From positions 1 through 64,000 of the forward strand of contig NZ_JABLSI010000005.1 of the NCBI RefSeq assembly GCF_019303475.1: a stretch of 64,000 nt of DNA, read 5' to 3'. The translations under genes and the position numbers were made by a program. This document shows positions 8,602 through 17,511 of the stretch, piece after piece. The stretch is from Streptomyces sp. JJ38 (GTDB lineage: Bacteria; Actinomycetota; Actinomycetes; Streptomycetales; Streptomycetaceae). A model generated the notes under the pieces. That model ran no database searches, had not been told where the DNA came from, and saw only the letters and a list, made by a program, of their open reading frames with translations. The first letter of the stretch is position 1; each line of letters begins with the position of its first letter.

Positions 8602-10142
8602 GCCGCAGCCGTCCCGCCGGTCCGCTGACCGTCGCCGAGCTGGTGCGCTTCGGCCCCCTCGGCGAGGCCCGGATCTGGGCCGGAGACCGACTGGAGAGGC
8701 CCGTCACCGGCGTCACCCTCATCTCCGACCTGGACCAGGCCCGACGGTGCAGCCCGGAGACCGCCATGGTGCTCCATCCGGCCGCGGCCCACGGAAGCTG
8801 GGCGCTGGAGGCGGCGATGCGCTTCGCCTGGGAGCGCAACGCCGCCTGCGTGGTGGCGCCCGCCGACATCCCCGTCACCGGCTCCACGCCGCAGCTGGCC
8901 GAGCGGCTGCGGATGCCGCTGCTCTCCGTCGCCGATCCGGCCCGCCTCGCCCTCGACCTGGCCGTCGCCGTCGCGGACACCGAGGCCGCCCGCGCCCGCC
9001 TCGTCGCGCGGTGCGCCGTCCTGTTCAGCGAACGGTCCAGCCTGCGGGACATCGTCGGGGCCATCAACACCGAGGTCCCCGGCGCCCTCGTCGCCCTGGT
9101 CACCCAGGAGGGCTACCTGCTGGCCGGGCGGGCCGCGGCCCAGCGGACGGACGAGGCCGGCGCCGGGCAGCAGCGCCGGGTCACCGTCCCGGTGCCCGGC
9201 CCCGACGGGCGCCCCTGGGCCACACTCGTCGCCCGCCTCAGCGACGTCTCGCCCGCGTGGACGGAGACGGTGACGACGATCCTGCGCCTCGCCCGCTCCT
9301 CCCTGACCGCGGCCGGAGCCGGGCTGCGGCTGTCGCTGTCCCACCAGGTCGGACGCGACCGGCTGCTGCTGGAGTCGTTGCTCAGCGGGGGCGCGAGCGT
9401 CCTGCCCGAGGGCGGCGGCACCGCAGTGGCCGGGGACGGTGGCGGCCCGGGGCCCGAGCAGATGGCCAGGGAGGCGGGCTGGCCCGTCGACGGGCTGCAC
9501 GTCGGCGTCCAGCTGCGCCCGGCCGAGCCGGTCACCGCCGACCTGGAGGCGGCCTCCGCCGGAGTCGTCGCCGGCTGGCAGACGGGCCGCTCCGCCGCCC
9601 CGCTGGTGCCCCAGCACGGCGGCTGGACGACCTGGTTCACCGGCTGCGACGTCGGCCAGGTGGTGCGGCAGGTCCAGCGGCGCATCGCCCACGCCCGCAT
9701 CCCCCTCCCGCTGACCGCGGGGGTGGGGGAGCCGGGCGAGGGCGTGGCGGGCCTGCGCCGCTCGCTGGCCGAGGCCGAACTGGCCGCGACGGCGGCCAGC
9801 CGAAGACCGCCCGGGACCGTCGAGCGCTACGCCGAGCTGGGTCCGCGTGCCGTGCTGGCAGCCCTGCCCGTGACCGAACTGGCCGCCGCCGCCCGGACCC
9901 TGCTCGCGCCGCTGCTGGCCGACGCCAAGGCCGACGTCCTGCTGACCACCCTCGCCGCCCTGCTCGACTGCGCCGGCTCCACCGGGCAGACGGCGGCCCG
10001 GCTCGGCGTCCACCGCAACACCGTCCTCGGCCGGGTGGAGCGCATCCGGGCCCGCGGCGTCGACCCGGACGCGCCCGACGGCCGGCTAGCCCTCCACCTG
10101 GCCTGCCACGCTCTCCTGAGCACCCGTCCGGTGACCGGCTGA
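8598..10142 (+). CDS. PucR family transcriptional regulator
   Basis: A 514-residue regulator. The N-terminal PucR-like ligand domain starts LTVAELVRFGPLGEARIWAGD. A central GGDEF-like CdaR segment follows. The C-terminal helix-turn-helix is TAARLGVHRNTVLGRVERI, near residues 470-490. The family activates or represses purine, amide and amino-acid catabolic genes, so it probably senses the substrate of the adjacent hydantoinase-like enzymes. ATG 8598 overlaps the DUF917 stop. Its last 57 bp overlap the 3' end of hyuB on the other strand, so the two transcripts are complementary there. Confidence 0.93.
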   Translation: MSRSRPAGPLTVAELVRFGPLGEARIWAGDRLERPVTGVTLISDLDQARRCSPETAMVLHPAAAHGSWALEAAMRFAWERNAACVVAPADIPVTGSTPQLAERLRMPLLSVADPARLALDLAVAVADTEAARARLVARCAVLFSERSSLRDIVGAINTEVPGALVALVTQEGYLLAGRAAAQRTDEAGAGQQRRVTVPVPGPDGRPWATLVARLSDVSPAWTETVTTILRLARSSLTAAGAGLRLSLSHQVGRDRLLLESLLSGGASVLPEGGGTAVAGDGGGPGPEQMAREAGWPVDGLHVGVQLRPAEPVTADLEAASAGVVAGWQTGRSAAPLVPQHGGWTTWFTGCDVGQVVRQVQRRIAHARIPLPLTAGVGEPGEGVAGLRRSLAEAELAATAASRRPPGTVERYAELGPRAVLAALPVTELAAAARTLLAPLLADAKADVLLTTLAALLDCAGSTGQTAARLGVHRNTVLGRVERIRARGVDPDAPDGRLALHLACHALLSTRPVTG

Positions 10143-11843
10143 CCCCGCATGCGCAGGCGTCCCGTACACCGCCTCCGCGTGTCCGGGTGAGATCTGACCG
10201 TCCAGCAGGTCACCCCGGACGGCCTCCGGGTCGCGCGCGGCGGCGTCGCCGTACCCGCCGCCGCCACCGGTCATGCAGCGCACGACGTCCCCGGCGTGCA
10301 ACGGCACCCCGTTGCACTTCAGCATCCGCCGCTCGTCGGGGCGCCCCGGATTGACGACGACCTCGGGCGGCGCCGCGTCCCCGCCCCCGGCCAGCCCCCA
10401 GGCGGGCGTGACCGACCGCTCGAACCACAGGGACACCGTGCAGTCCGCGAGGGCCCGGTACTCGCGCAGCACCCCGTTGCCGCCCCGCCACCGGCCGGCG
10501 CCGCCGGAGTCGGGCCGGATGGCGTAGCGCGTGACCCGCAGCGGGAACCGCGCCTCGAACACCTCGACCGGGAGGTCCTTGAGCGAACCGTTGACGTTGT
10601 TGATCAGCGCGTCCTGGCCGTCGGAGCCCTCCCACGCGCCCCAGCCGCCGAGCGTCGCCTCCAGGCTCACATACGGGCGCTCCACCCGCGGGTCGGTCCC
10701 GGCGAACATCACCACCATGGAGTCGCCGTGGCTGGCCGCCGCGACCCGCTCCGGCAGCACCGGTGCGAGGGCCCGGGCCACCAGGTCGATGAGCAGGCCC
10801 AGATGCGAGAAGTACCACTGGCAGGCCGCCGGGGGGCGGGCGCCGAAGACCGAACCCTCGCGCACCCGGACGCTCAGCGGCCTAAACGAGCCGCCGTTGC
10901 CGGGCACGTCCGGGCTCACCAGCAGCTTGTAGCCGACCCGGCAGGCCGAGACGGTCTGGGCCGTCCCACAGTTGACCGGCCCGGTCGTCTGGTCGGCCGA
11001 CTCGGTGACGTCGAACTCGACCTCGGAACCCGCGACCGTGATCCGCAGCCGCACGGGCACCGGCGCGGCCAGGTCGACGCCGTCGTTGTCGAGGAACCCC
11101 TCGGCCGTGTAGACGCCGTCGGGGATGCGCTCGACGACCTCGCGCTCCAGCCGCTCGGTCTGCCGGAAGATCTCGTCCCGCGCCGCCCGGACCGTGGACA
11201 GGCCGAACCGTCCGACGATCTCCGCGAGCCGCCGCTGGCCCATGCGGATGGTGGCGATCATCGCGTTCATGTCGCCCGTCGTGGGGTAGGGGAAGCGCAC
11301 GTTCGTGGCGATGGTGTCGATCACGCCCGGCACCTCCTCGCCCGCCTCCACCAGCTTCTGCGGACCCATGCGCAGGCCCTCCTGGAAGATGTTCACCGAG
11401 TCCATGGAGCCGCCGGGGTCCTTGGACCCCACGTCGATCCAGTGGGCCCGGGTGGCGGTGAAACCGGCCAGCTCGCCGCCGGTGAACACCGGGCCGAAGA
11501 TCGTCACGTCGTTGAGGTGCGTACCGCCGAGGTAGGCGTCGTTGAGGATCCACACGTCGCCGGGGCGCCACACCTCCCGTCCGAACCGCTCCTCGGTCGC
11601 CAGCGTGCAGCTCTCCAGGTTGCCCAGGAAGATGGGCAGCCCGGCGGACTGGCCGAGCACCCGGTGCTCGTCGTCCAGCAACGCCACCACGCAGTCGCCG
11701 CACTCGTAGATGATCGGTGTGTACGACGAGCGCATGAGCGTGGCGTTCATGTCGTCCGCCGCGGCGATGACCGCGTTGCGGATGATCTCCACGGTGACGG
11801 GGTCGGGCCCCTCGCCGGGGTTCCGTACCTCTGTGGCGCTCAT
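10086..11843 (-). CDS. hyuB: Hydantoinase B / oxoprolinase family protein (HyuB)
   Basis: A 585-residue HyuB-type subunit beginning with VTVEIIRNAVIAAADDMN and containing GDVWILNDAYLGGTHLNDV and HSDGSMVVMF-like segments of the family. With HyuA it hydrolyses cyclic amides such as N-methylhydantoin, hydantoins or 5-oxoproline, usually with ATP. Its ATG overlaps the hyuA stop by 4 bp (ATGA), so the two subunits are coupled. The extreme C-terminus (MTGGGGGYGDAAARDPEAV) is typical. Its tail overlaps the convergent PucR gene. The precise substrate is not identifiable. Confidence 0.93.
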   Translation of the reverse strand: MSATEVRNPGEGPDPVTVEIIRNAVIAAADDMNATLMRSSYTPIIYECGDCVVALLDDEHRVLGQSAGLPIFLGNLESCTLATEERFGREVWRPGDVWILNDAYLGGTHLNDVTIFGPVFTGGELAGFTATRAHWIDVGSKDPGGSMDSVNIFQEGLRMGPQKLVEAGEEVPGVIDTIATNVRFPYPTTGDMNAMIATIRMGQRRLAEIVGRFGLSTVRAARDEIFRQTERLEREVVERIPDGVYTAEGFLDNDGVDLAAPVPVRLRITVAGSEVEFDVTESADQTTGPVNCGTAQTVSACRVGYKLLVSPDVPGNGGSFRPLSVRVREGSVFGARPPAACQWYFSHLGLLIDLVARALAPVLPERVAAASHGDSMVVMFAGTDPRVERPYVSLEATLGGWGAWEGSDGQDALINNVNGSLKDLPVEVFEARFPLRVTRYAIRPDSGGAGRWRGGNGVLREYRALADCTVSLWFERSVTPAWGLAGGGDAAPPEVVVNPGRPDERRMLKCNGVPLHAGDVVRCMTGGGGGYGDAAARDPEAVRGDLLDGQISPGHAEAVYGTPAHAGSAGHRTGAQESVAGQVEG

Positions 11844-13882
11844 CGGGCCTCCCCGCGGATGACGAGCGAGCCGAAGGCGTCCATGTGCACCCGGTGGCCG
11901 GGCGGGACGACGGTGGTGGCGGTGGGCTCGGTGACGACGGCCGGGCCCGCGAACGTGTGCCCGGGGCGCAGCCCGTCACGGGCCACGATCCGCGTCGCGT
12001 GCTCCCGGCCACCGAAGACGACCGGCCGCTCGGCCCGGGCGAACTCCGCCCCGCCGGCCGGTGGCAGCCGCTCGGCCCGCGCCCGTCGCAGCTCGCCCAG
12101 GGCCGTGACGCGCAGTGCCGTGAACTCGATGGGGGCGCCGGGGTTGGCGTGCCCGTAGCGGCCCTGGTGGAGCTCGGCGAAGCGCTGTGCCACCGTGGCC
12201 CGGAAACCGGGGTCGGCCGGCTCGTCGGGACGGGTGAGCGGCACGGTGAGCGTGTACTCCTGCGCGGCGTAGCGGATGTCGAGGAACGTCCGGACGCGGC
12301 GGTCCGCGCGCGGCACGCCCTCGCTGTCCAGCGAGGCCAGCGCCCGCTCGGCCGCCTCGCCCAGCCGGGTCGCCAGCGCGGCCCCGTCGAGGTCGGCGTC
12401 CAGGCAGAGGAACGGCTCGGCGAAATCCCGGCGGATCTCCGTCTGGAGCATGCCCCAGGCGGACAGCGCGCCGGGGAAGCGCGGGACGACGACCTCCTCG
12501 ATCCCCAGCTCGCGGGCGAGGAAGACGCTGTGCATCGGGCCGGCGCCCCCGAACGCCACCAGGGCGAAGCGCTTCGGCTCGATGCCGCGGGCGACCGTGA
12601 TGGTGCGGATCGCCTGCGCCATCTTGGCGTTGGCCACGTCGCAGACGCCCTCGGCCATGGCCCGGACGTCCAGCCCCAGCTCTCCGCCGAGGCCCGCCAG
12701 CGCCCGCTCGGCCGCCACCCGGTCCAGGGCCATCCGGCCGCCCGCGAACCCCTCTGCGTCGATCCGTCCCAGCACCAGGTTCGCGTCGGTCACCGTCGGC
12801 TCGGTCCCGCCTCTGCCGTAGCAGACCGGCCCCGGGTCCGCGCCCGCCGAGCGCGGGCCCACCCGCAGGCCGCCCGCCTCCGTCCAGGCCACCGAGCCGC
12901 CGCCGGCGCCGATGGTGTGGATGTCCACCACGCTCATCAGGACCGGCAGCCCCTCGAACCGCGTCTCGGCGGCGAGGTCCGGCCGGCCGTCGACGACCAG
13001 GGACACGTCGAAGGAGGTGCCGCCCATGTCCACGCACACGAGGTTCGGCCGCTCCAGCGCCTCAGCCAGCGCGACCCCGCCCATCGTCCCGCCCACCGGA
13101 CCGGACAGCAGCGTCTGCAGCGGCCTGCGGCGGGCCGTCTCCGCGGTGATGACGCCCCCGGAGGACTGCATGACGTGCAGGGGCGCCGTCGTCCTCCGCT
13201 CGGCGAGGGTGCCGGTCAGCCCGGCCAGGTACCGCCGGACCACCGGGCCGATGTAGGCCTCCATGACCGCCGAGGAGGTGCGCTCGTACTCCCGCCACTC
13301 GTTGGCCGCCTCGTGGGACAGCGACACCGTCAGCTCGGGCCCCAACTCCTCCACGAGGATCTCCCGGGTGCGCAGCTCGTGCGCCGGATCGACGTGGCTG
13401 AAGAGGTAGCCGACCGCGATCGCGGTGAACCCCTCGTCGCGGTAGCGTTCCGCGGCCTTGCGCACCGCGGCCTCGTCCAGCGGTTCGATCTCCCGCCCCG
13501 CGGCGTCGAGCCGGCCGCCGACCGGGACGATGTCGCGCAGGGGCACCAGCGGTTCGGGCTTGCGGTAGCGCAGGTCGTACAGGCGCGTTCGCGGGCCCCG
13601 GGCGATGTGGTAGGTGTCGGGCGCCGCGGCTCCGGCCAGCAACAGGACGCGGGCCCCGCTCCGTTGGAGCAGTGCGTTGAGGCCCTGGGTCGTGCCGTGT
13701 ACCAGGAAGGAGATGTCCGCCTCGTCCGTCACGACCGAGTCCAGGGCCGCGAGGACGCCCCCGGTCAGGTCCCCGGGCGTCGTCGAGGCCTTGCCAGCCC
13801 GGTACCGTCCGGTCCGTTCGTCGTAGACGACGACATCGGTGAACGTGCCGCCGATGTCCATCGCCACCCGTAACTCACCCAT
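11840..13882 (-). CDS. hyuA: Hydantoinase A / oxoprolinase family protein (HyuA)
   Basis: A 680-residue ATP-binding subunit with the intact phosphate-1 motif MDIGGTFTDVVVYD near the N-terminus, plus VDMGGTSFDV, TIGAGGGSVAW and FGGAGPMHS. I chose ATG 13882, which has GAGAGGTG upstream; an in-frame GTG 6 bp earlier overlaps that site. Codon 4 is TTA (13871-13873 on the minus strand), the classic bldA-dependent position, so the hyuAB operon should be translated mainly during development or antibiotic production. It is upstream of and coupled to hyuB. This copy, unlike the gene at 6068, keeps all ATP-site residues. Confidence 0.95.
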   Translation of the reverse strand: MGELRVAMDIGGTFTDVVVYDERTGRYRAGKASTTPGDLTGGVLAALDSVVTDEADISFLVHGTTQGLNALLQRSGARVLLLAGAAAPDTYHIARGPRTRLYDLRYRKPEPLVPLRDIVPVGGRLDAAGREIEPLDEAAVRKAAERYRDEGFTAIAVGYLFSHVDPAHELRTREILVEELGPELTVSLSHEAANEWREYERTSSAVMEAYIGPVVRRYLAGLTGTLAERRTTAPLHVMQSSGGVITAETARRRPLQTLLSGPVGGTMGGVALAEALERPNLVCVDMGGTSFDVSLVVDGRPDLAAETRFEGLPVLMSVVDIHTIGAGGGSVAWTEAGGLRVGPRSAGADPGPVCYGRGGTEPTVTDANLVLGRIDAEGFAGGRMALDRVAAERALAGLGGELGLDVRAMAEGVCDVANAKMAQAIRTITVARGIEPKRFALVAFGGAGPMHSVFLARELGIEEVVVPRFPGALSAWGMLQTEIRRDFAEPFLCLDADLDGAALATRLGEAAERALASLDSEGVPRADRRVRTFLDIRYAAQEYTLTVPLTRPDEPADPGFRATVAQRFAELHQGRYGHANPGAPIEFTALRVTALGELRRARAERLPPAGGAEFARAERPVVFGGREHATRIVARDGLRPGHTFAGPAVVTEPTATTVVPPGHRVHMDAFGSLVIRGEAR

Positions 13883-13982
13883 CAGCACCTCTCGTCGTCC
13901 GCTTCGCGGTGTCCGGGCCGCTCAGGCTAGACCCGGGTGCGGACGCGTGTGGGGAGAAGCGGGTGAAGCGGCCGAAAACGGA

Positions 13983-14012
13983 AGGGGCTCCCGGCGCCTG
14001 TGGGGAGCCCCT
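13983..14012 (-). terminator. Stem-loop, probable terminator for the 14150 gene
   Basis: Perfect 10-bp arms (AGGGGCTCCC / GGGAGCCCCT) enclose a 10-nt loop. Read leftward, the stem is followed by TTCCGTTTTCGG, a weak T-rich tract. It lies between the small minus-strand gene ending at 14150 and hyuA, so it would separate the two transcripts. Confidence 0.5.
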
Positions 14013-14149
14013 GGGTGCGTGGCGGGAGCGGTGCCGTGCCGTCAGAAGGCGGCCACGTTCTGAAACTTGCGCCGGACCCGCGGGCTCTTCCTCGCTGCCC
14101 GGGCCCGCCGTGTCCGCAGGCGCTCGCGGAGGTGCGGCGTACCGGCGTG

Positions 14150-14407
14150 TCAGGAGGCAGAGGGTGCCGGCGGGAGGTGACGGGTGTCCTGCCCCGCCCG
14201 GGCCGCGCGGCTGAGCCGCGGGGGGTGCGGACGCCGGTCGGTGGCGCTTCGCGCGCGCCAGGACGCGTAGTCGGCCAGCGCCGCCCACTCCGCGTCCACC
14301 CGGCCGGGCACCGCGCGGTCCTGGGCGGTCCACTGCCGCAGCAGGGCGGTGTAGATGGGCGTGGTCCCGGCGTGAGGAACCGTTTCGTCAGATGCGGGAC
14401 GTGGCAT
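14150..14407 (-). CDS. Small hypothetical protein
   Basis: An 85-residue protein starting MPRPASDETVPHAG. The core TPIYTALLRQW followed by DAEWAALADYASW resembles a short conserved Streptomyces protein in which an Ala/Arg-rich helix ends in a Pro-Gly-Arg turn (VPGRVDAEW). I favour ATG 14407 over the GTG at 14452, which lacks a ribosome-binding site; the choice is not secure. No function is known. It is divergent from the ImmA-like gene. Confidence 0.55.
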   Translation of the reverse strand: MPRPASDETVPHAGTTPIYTALLRQWTAQDRAVPGRVDAEWAALADYASWRARSATDRRPHPPRLSRAARAGQDTRHLPPAPSAS

Positions 14408-14605
14408 GGGTCCGCGCCCTCGCCACGGGGCGCCCGAGGAGGTTGCTGTCACAACCAGCCAACGGGGCGGACCCCGATGAGGTCACGCGGCCGTCGCACG
14501 GGGTGCCCACACGGGTGAGCACGCCATTACCCTGTTCGTCACACGGACGCCACGAGGAGCCCCACCCCCACCCGGTCCCGCTGGGACCCCACCGACGGAG
14601 TACTG

Positions 14606-15184
14606 ATGAACGCCGCCCCTTCCCGCCGGAACGAACGGCAGCGGCGAGGCCGTCACCTCAAGGCCCTGCGCCGCACCTGCGAGGACATCCTCGGCGCTCT
14701 GGAAGTCGCCGACTCGCCCGACATGTTCGCCCTGTCCGAGCAGGTGGGCCGGCGGCGCGACCGCCCCGTCCGGCTCGCCGCCGTCGACCTGCGGGACACC
14801 GGCGTCTACGGACTGTGGATCGCCACCCAGGACGAGGACTTCGTGCTGTACGAGAGCCACACCAGCAGGCTGCACCAGGAGCACATCGTCGCGCACGAGC
14901 TCGCGCACATCCTCTGCGACCACCACCGCGGCGGGGACCTGGACGACCAGTCCATCCAGCTGCTCTTCCCCAACCTCGAACCGTCCGTCGTGCGCGGCAT
15001 GCTGGGGCGCTGCGGATATCTGGCCGCCGAGGAACAGGAAGCCGAGGTCATGGCCTCCGTGCTGCTGACCCGGGTGCAGCGCAAACCCGCCGAAGCGACC
15101 TGGGACGTCTCGGCCGAGGCCGCCCAGACGATCGCCCGGATCGAGAGCGTCGTCGGCCAGGAAGCACCCCAGGAGCGGCCCTAG
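14606..15184 (+). CDS. ImmA/IrrE-type metallo-endopeptidase
   Basis: A 192-residue protein with the zinc-binding HExxH motif in IVAHELAHILCDHH (His97, Glu98, His101). This is the COG2856 peptidase family that cleaves repressors, as ImmA does to ImmR and IrrE does to DdrO. CGGAG precedes ATG 14606. Such genes normally follow an XRE-type repressor gene, the cleavage substrate, but none is found next to it; the upstream 200 bp is non-coding. The next gene (DUF6545) starts 1 bp after its stop, so they form an operon. Confidence 0.85.
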   Translation: MNAAPSRRNERQRRGRHLKALRRTCEDILGALEVADSPDMFALSEQVGRRRDRPVRLAAVDLRDTGVYGLWIATQDEDFVLYESHTSRLHQEHIVAHELAHILCDHHRGGDLDDQSIQLLFPNLEPSVVRGMLGRCGYLAAEEQEAEVMASVLLTRVQRKPAEATWDVSAEAAQTIARIESVVGQEAPQERP

Positions 15185-15185
15185 G

Positions 15186-16394
15186 ATGTTCTACCAAGTC
15201 CTGTCGTGGACCTGCGCGCTCGGCGGTCTCGCCGCCGTCCTGTACAAGCTGCCCGCGCTGCCCCGCCACCGGCGCGACGCCGCCTACATCGCCCTGTGCG
15301 TGTACTTCCTGTGTTCCAGTCTCAGCTTCTTCGTCGAACTGGACCAGGTGCGCGACGACATCGCGCGGATCCTGCACTACCCGAACATCACCACCTTCCT
15401 GTGCCAGGCCCTCGTCGTCGTGCTCACCGCCGCCCAGCAGGTCGTGCTCGTCCACTGGTCCCACGGCCCCGGGCAGGCGGCGGTCAAGGCCCGCAACCGC
15501 ATGCTCGGCTACGGACTCGCCCTCGCCGTGCTGGCGGTCCTGTTCTTCTTCGTCAACCCGCCCAAGCGGCAGGGCTCGGCGGAGGTCACCGTCCTGCTCA
15601 ACCTGGAGAACCCCCGGTACGCCGCCTACTTCGCGCTGTACCTCGCCGTCTGTGCCGTCGGCCAGGTCGAGGCGGTACGGCTGTCCCTGCGCTACGCCCG
15701 CATAGCCCACCGCTCCTGGCTGCGCTCGGGCATGTGGGCCGTGGCCGTCGGCGGCTCGCTCATCCTCGTCTACTGCCTGATCCGCTACTGGCAGATCCTC
15801 GCCGTCTCCACCGGCTTCGTCGAGCCGTGGTCGGACCTGTACTGGATCGCCGGGAGCATCGGCTCGCTCCTCCAGGTGTTCGGCTGGACCGTCCCCTCCT
15901 GGGGGCCGAGGCTGTCCGAGGCCGCCCAGTGGTGCGGGCACTACCGCTCCTACCGGCGGCTGCGGCCGCTGTGGTGGGCGCTCTACCGCGCCAACCCCGG
16001 CATCGCGCTGGAAGCCCCGCCCACCCGGCTGCACGAGTTCGTCCCGGGCCGGGACCTCGAGTACCGGCTCTACCGGCGGGTCATCGAGATACGCGACGGC
16101 CAACTCGCCCTGCGCCCCTACATGGACCCGGACAGCGTCCGCGCCGAGGCCCGGCGCCTGGGCCTGTCCGACACCGCGCCCTCCTACGAGGCGCTGCTCC
16201 TGCGCAGCGCCCTGACGGCCCGCACCGCCGGGCCCCCGGGCCCCGGCTCCGGCGGCCCGGAGTCCGTCACCCACGCCCCCGACGGGGACATCGACGAGGA
16301 GATCGCGTGGTTGACACGCGTCGCGGACCATTTCAGAGTCTTGACCGCAGGCCGTGATCCGGCCGAGGCGGAGCGTGCCCGGACCGGGGCGTGA
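15186..16394 (+). CDS. DUF6545 / MAB_1171c-like integral membrane protein
   Basis: A 402-residue protein. The first ~245 residues contain seven predicted membrane helices (ALGGLAAVLYKL, AYIALCVYFLCSSLSFFV, TTFLCQALVVVLTAAQQVVL, GLALAVLAVLFFFV and others). The C-terminal ~160 residues are cytosolic, with the EFVPGRDLEYRLYRRVIEIRDG block of DUF6545. This family is often encoded with ImmA/IrrE peptidases in actinobacteria, suggesting a membrane-linked sensor-protease module, but its role is unproven. It is coupled to the peptidase gene by a 1-bp gap. Confidence 0.8.
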   Translation: MFYQVLSWTCALGGLAAVLYKLPALPRHRRDAAYIALCVYFLCSSLSFFVELDQVRDDIARILHYPNITTFLCQALVVVLTAAQQVVLVHWSHGPGQAAVKARNRMLGYGLALAVLAVLFFFVNPPKRQGSAEVTVLLNLENPRYAAYFALYLAVCAVGQVEAVRLSLRYARIAHRSWLRSGMWAVAVGGSLILVYCLIRYWQILAVSTGFVEPWSDLYWIAGSIGSLLQVFGWTVPSWGPRLSEAAQWCGHYRSYRRLRPLWWALYRANPGIALEAPPTRLHEFVPGRDLEYRLYRRVIEIRDGQLALRPYMDPDSVRAEARRLGLSDTAPSYEALLLRSALTARTAGPPGPGSGGPESVTHAPDGDIDEEIAWLTRVADHFRVLTAGRDPAEAERARTGA

Positions 16395-16404
16395 CGTTCC
16401 GGTC

Positions 16405-17511
16405 GTGCCCCCGTGGCGGCCGGGCGCCCTCGGCCCGCAGGACGTGCGAGACGAGGAGTCGCTGATGGAGGCCGGCTGGTCGGCCCGCGCCGCGGGGGAG
16501 TACGCCGCACGGGTGCGTGGAGCCACCACGCGGGTTCTGGCCCTGGAGGCCCGCGCCGGGGCGACGGTCGCCGGGCCCGAGGCGGCCCGCGCGGCCCTGG
16601 GCGCGTGGGCGGGCGTCCGGGCCGTGCCGCCGGGCACGGCCGCAGGGCCGCAGCTCGGGTGGGGGAGCGACGTCGGGGCGGCCCTCGGGGAGCTGGCCCA
16701 GGTCGCCGGATGGCTCCTCTTCGACGCCGAGCGACACCACGCCGCGCACCGCTTCTGCCGGCTCTCCCTGGCCCTGGCGCGCCGCTGCGGGGACCGGGCC
16801 ACTGAGCAACTCACCCTGGCCACGCTCAGCATGCAGGCCGCACACCTCGGCCGCCCGGACACCGCGCTCCGTCTCGCCGACGCCGCGCTGGAGCAGCCCC
16901 GCCTGCCCGCCCGAGTCGCGGCCGTCTTCCACCTCCGCCGCGCCCGCGCCCACGCCCTCGGCGGCCGTCGCGGCGCCGCCCTGGCCGCCGCCGACCTCGC
17001 CCGCGGCCTCGTCGGCGAAGGCCCGTCCCCGCGCGATCCGGCCTGGGCCTGGTGGGTGGACGAGGACGAGGTCGCCGGGCATCTCGGGCTCACCCACGCG
17101 GGCCTCGGGGAGTGGCACCGCGCCGTCGACACACTGACCATGGCGACGGACGGCGAACCGGGCACCACGGGCTTCCGGGCCCTGTTCGACGCCGAGCTGC
17201 TCACCGCCACGCTCCGCGCCGGGGCGTGGCACGACGCGACGGCGCTGGCGGCTCGCATGGCCCAGAGCGCTGGCGGCATCGGCTCGGCCCGTGCGGCGAC
17301 GCTCGCGCGGCGGGCCGCGCGCTCCGCCGTCGCCGCCCCGCACCTTCCCGGTGCGCTGCGCGACGCCGCGCGGCACCTCCAGACCACCCTGCCGCCACCG
17401 TACGGCGGCGGGACGTCGGGCCCGTCCCCCACGGGCCCAGAAGGGAGCGTGCCACCGTGTGGAGCACCCCGGGCGGAGCACCGCTGCGAGCGTCACACCG
17501 GCTGCTGGTGA
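16405..17511 (+). CDS. TPR-like helical-repeat protein
   Basis: An Ala/Arg-rich, all-helical protein of about 368 residues. Regular helix pairs (RFCRLSLALARRCGD, TALRLADAALEQPRL, AVFHLRRARAHALGG, HLGLTHAGLGEWHRAVDTL) read like the C-terminal tetratricopeptide half of Streptomyces XRE-TPR regulators, but no helix-turn-helix is visible. The start is uncertain: GTG 16405 is used, with GTG 16354 overlapping the previous gene and ATG 16465 (best Shine-Dalgarno, GAGGAG) as alternatives. The C-terminal ~35 residues overlap the start of the DUF3574 gene. It may be a partner of the ImmA-like protease or membrane protein in this operon. Confidence 0.65.
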   Translation: MPPWRPGALGPQDVRDEESLMEAGWSARAAGEYAARVRGATTRVLALEARAGATVAGPEAARAALGAWAGVRAVPPGTAAGPQLGWGSDVGAALGELAQVAGWLLFDAERHHAAHRFCRLSLALARRCGDRATEQLTLATLSMQAAHLGRPDTALRLADAALEQPRLPARVAAVFHLRRARAHALGGRRGAALAAADLARGLVGEGPSPRDPAWAWWVDEDEVAGHLGLTHAGLGEWHRAVDTLTMATDGEPGTTGFRALFDAELLTATLRAGAWHDATALAARMAQSAGGIGSARAATLARRAARSAVAAPHLPGALRDAARHLQTTLPPPYGGGTSGPSPTGPEGSVPPCGAPRAEHRCERHTGCW

